Shown: positions 63,064 to 64,000 of the stretch, one piece after another | Layout of the letters: each line of letters starts with the position of its first letter | How positions within the stretch are numbered: the first letter of the stretch is position 1 | From: Streptococcus henryi DSM 19005 | GTDB lineage: Bacteria > Bacillota > Bacilli > Lactobacillales > Streptococcaceae | Length of the DNA stretch: 64,000 nt | Reading direction: 5' to 3' | Assembly: GCF_000376985.1 (NCBI RefSeq) | Contig: NZ_AQYA01000036.1 | Location: 124,001-188,000 of the forward strand | Made by a program: the position numbers and the translations under genes | Notes under the pieces: model-generated | What the model saw: only the letters and a program-made list of their open reading frames with translations | Databases searched by the model: none | What the model was told of the DNA's origin: nothing

Positions 63064-64000
63064 ATGAACGACTCTGTCTATTTTGAAAAGGTTTCAGTTC
63101 TTGAAGCCCTGAAAAAAGGCGGCACAGACATTAAATTATCAGCTTTGGTAATGGGCTTTGCCAATCTTGCCAACAAGCAAATTATCAAAGGATTACTTTT
63201 CTTATTCAGTGAAATTCTTTTCTTGATTACCTTTGTTTTACAAGTAATCCCAGCTATGGGTGGCCTCATTACCTTGGGAACACAAGCTCAAGGTCAGCAG
63301 GTTGTTGAAATTGATGGTATAAAAATCACCCAAGCTGTTGATGGCGACAACTCTATGTTGATGCTGATTTTTGGTTTAGCTTCACTAATCTTCTGTCTTG
63401 TCTTTGCCTATATTTATTGGTGTAACCTTAAAAGTGCTCGAAAACTTTATGTTTTAAAGGCTGAGAATAAAAAGATTCCAAGCTTCATGGAGGATTTCCA
63501 TACGCTGACAGACGGTCGTTTCCACATGACCCTCATGTCAATCCCTTTGTTGGGTGTCCTTCTCTTCACTATTGTGCCCCTAGTTTATATGATCTGTCTA
63601 GCCTTCACTAGCTATGATCATAATCATTTACCACCAAAATCCCTCTTTGATTGGGTTGGTTTGGCAAACTTTGGAAATGTCCTTACAGGTCGTATGGCAG
63701 GAACATTCTTCCCAGTCTTGACCTGGACTCTAATTTGGGCGGTTGCCGCTACAGCTACCAACTTCTTCTTTGGTATCGTTTTGGCTTTAATTATCAATAC
63801 CAAAGGTCTGAAGCTTAAGAAGATGTGGCGAACAATCTTCGTCATCACAATTGCCGTACCTCAGTTTATCTCCCTGCTCATCATGCGCAATCTCTTAACT
63901 GATGGCGGTCCACTCAATTCAATGCTGATTAAAATCGGCCTGGTTTCAGCTAAAAATCCACTGCCATTTTTGACAGATCCAGTTTGGGCAAAATTCTCAA
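63064..64000 (+). CDS. malF: maltodextrin ABC transporter permease (3' end outside window)
   Basis: MalF-type permease; 312 codons visible. An N-terminal cytosolic stretch (MNDSVYFEKVSVLEALKKGG) is followed by membrane helices at about 42-63, 95-118, 155-178 and 218-243. The rest, including most of the EAA loop, lies beyond 64000. SD GGGAGGA 6 nt before the ATG. With MalX and (outside) MalG it forms the importer; streptococcal names malC/malF are both in use. Confidence 0.93.
   Translation, partial: MNDSVYFEKVSVLEALKKGGTDIKLSALVMGFANLANKQIIKGLLFLFSEILFLITFVLQVIPAMGGLITLGTQAQGQQVVEIDGIKITQAVDGDNSMLMLIFGLASLIFCLVFAYIYWCNLKSARKLYVLKAENKKIPSFMEDFHTLTDGRFHMTLMSIPLLGVLLFTIVPLVYMICLAFTSYDHNHLPPKSLFDWVGLANFGNVLTGRMAGTFFPVLTWTLIWAVAATATNFFFGIVLALIINTKGLKLKKMWRTIFVITIAVPQFISLLIMRNLLTDGGPLNSMLIKIGLVSAKNPLPFLTDPVWAKFS

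Overview
The window is AT-rich low-GC Firmicute DNA. Gene content and order (secA, two DAHP synthases, acpS, alr and recG in a row; scrK/scrA facing scrB/scrR; rpsF-ssb-rpsR beside mutY; an rml cluster; malQ-glgP facing malX-malF; RUP-like intergenic repeats) point to Streptococcus. I infer the S. salivarius group, most likely S. salivarius or S. vestibularis, because complete-looking sucrose and maltodextrin modules are present. No rRNA, tRNA, CRISPR array, prophage or intact insertion sequence was seen. Nearly all of it is chromosomal core sequence, so the interest lies in intergenic DNA and very short ORFs.

Layout. 1-8 kb: HAD phosphatase (cut by the window edge), asparaginase, aldo/keto reductase, a DUF2975 membrane protein with its small HTH partner, and a four-gene ABC-2 exporter operon behind a strong promoter bracketed by two inverted-repeat operators. 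8-19 kb (minus strand): tandem 61-bp hairpin repeats, recG, a secreted glucosaminidase/CHAP wall hydrolase, alr, acpS, two DAHP synthases and secA. 19-26 kb: manA and the divergent sucrose PTS regulon. 26-36 kb: nusB/asp23/efp, a ydjG-H-I-like trio, comEB, an M24 peptidase and uvrA. 37-44 kb: corA, a DUF1129 protein, rpsF-ssb-rpsR, the short-peptide array, mutY, a lipoprotein, a zinc alcohol dehydrogenase and trxA. 45-55 kb: rmlA-C-B, small enzymes, a persulfide-type rhodanese/CoA-disulfide reductase cluster with a CsoR-family repressor, lepA and ndk. 56-64 kb: maltodextrin genes.

The main discovery candidate is the minus-strand operon at about 40184-41184. It has a near-consensus promoter and a strong terminator, and between them five start-to-stop ORFs of 13-21 codons. 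All share the core N-x-(S/A)-R-(Y/F)-K-N-G-D but use different synonymous codons, and decayed copies lie among them. This looks like a family of very short peptides that standard gene callers would miss. No modification, export or receptor gene lies beside it.

The second candidate is a classical translation-coupled attenuator in front of the two DAHP synthase genes: a 12-residue leader peptide rich in Phe/Tyr/Trp codons, with a competing antiterminator and terminator. Other observations are three genes (recG, mutY, HD hydrolase) with an identical extended -10/6-nt/ATG arrangement that predicts leaderless mRNAs; a CsoR-family repressor lacking the second CstR thiol but with two clear operators; a MerR-type 19-bp-spacer promoter; RUP-like repeats; and a repeated 16-bp palindrome.

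Catabolic logic is readable from the DNA. ScrR-type and MalR-type operators sit within or next to the sucrose and maltodextrin promoters. Imported sucrose-6-P is split by ScrB, and the fructose is phosphorylated by ScrK. Maltodextrins enter through MalX/MalF and are processed by MalQ and GlgP.
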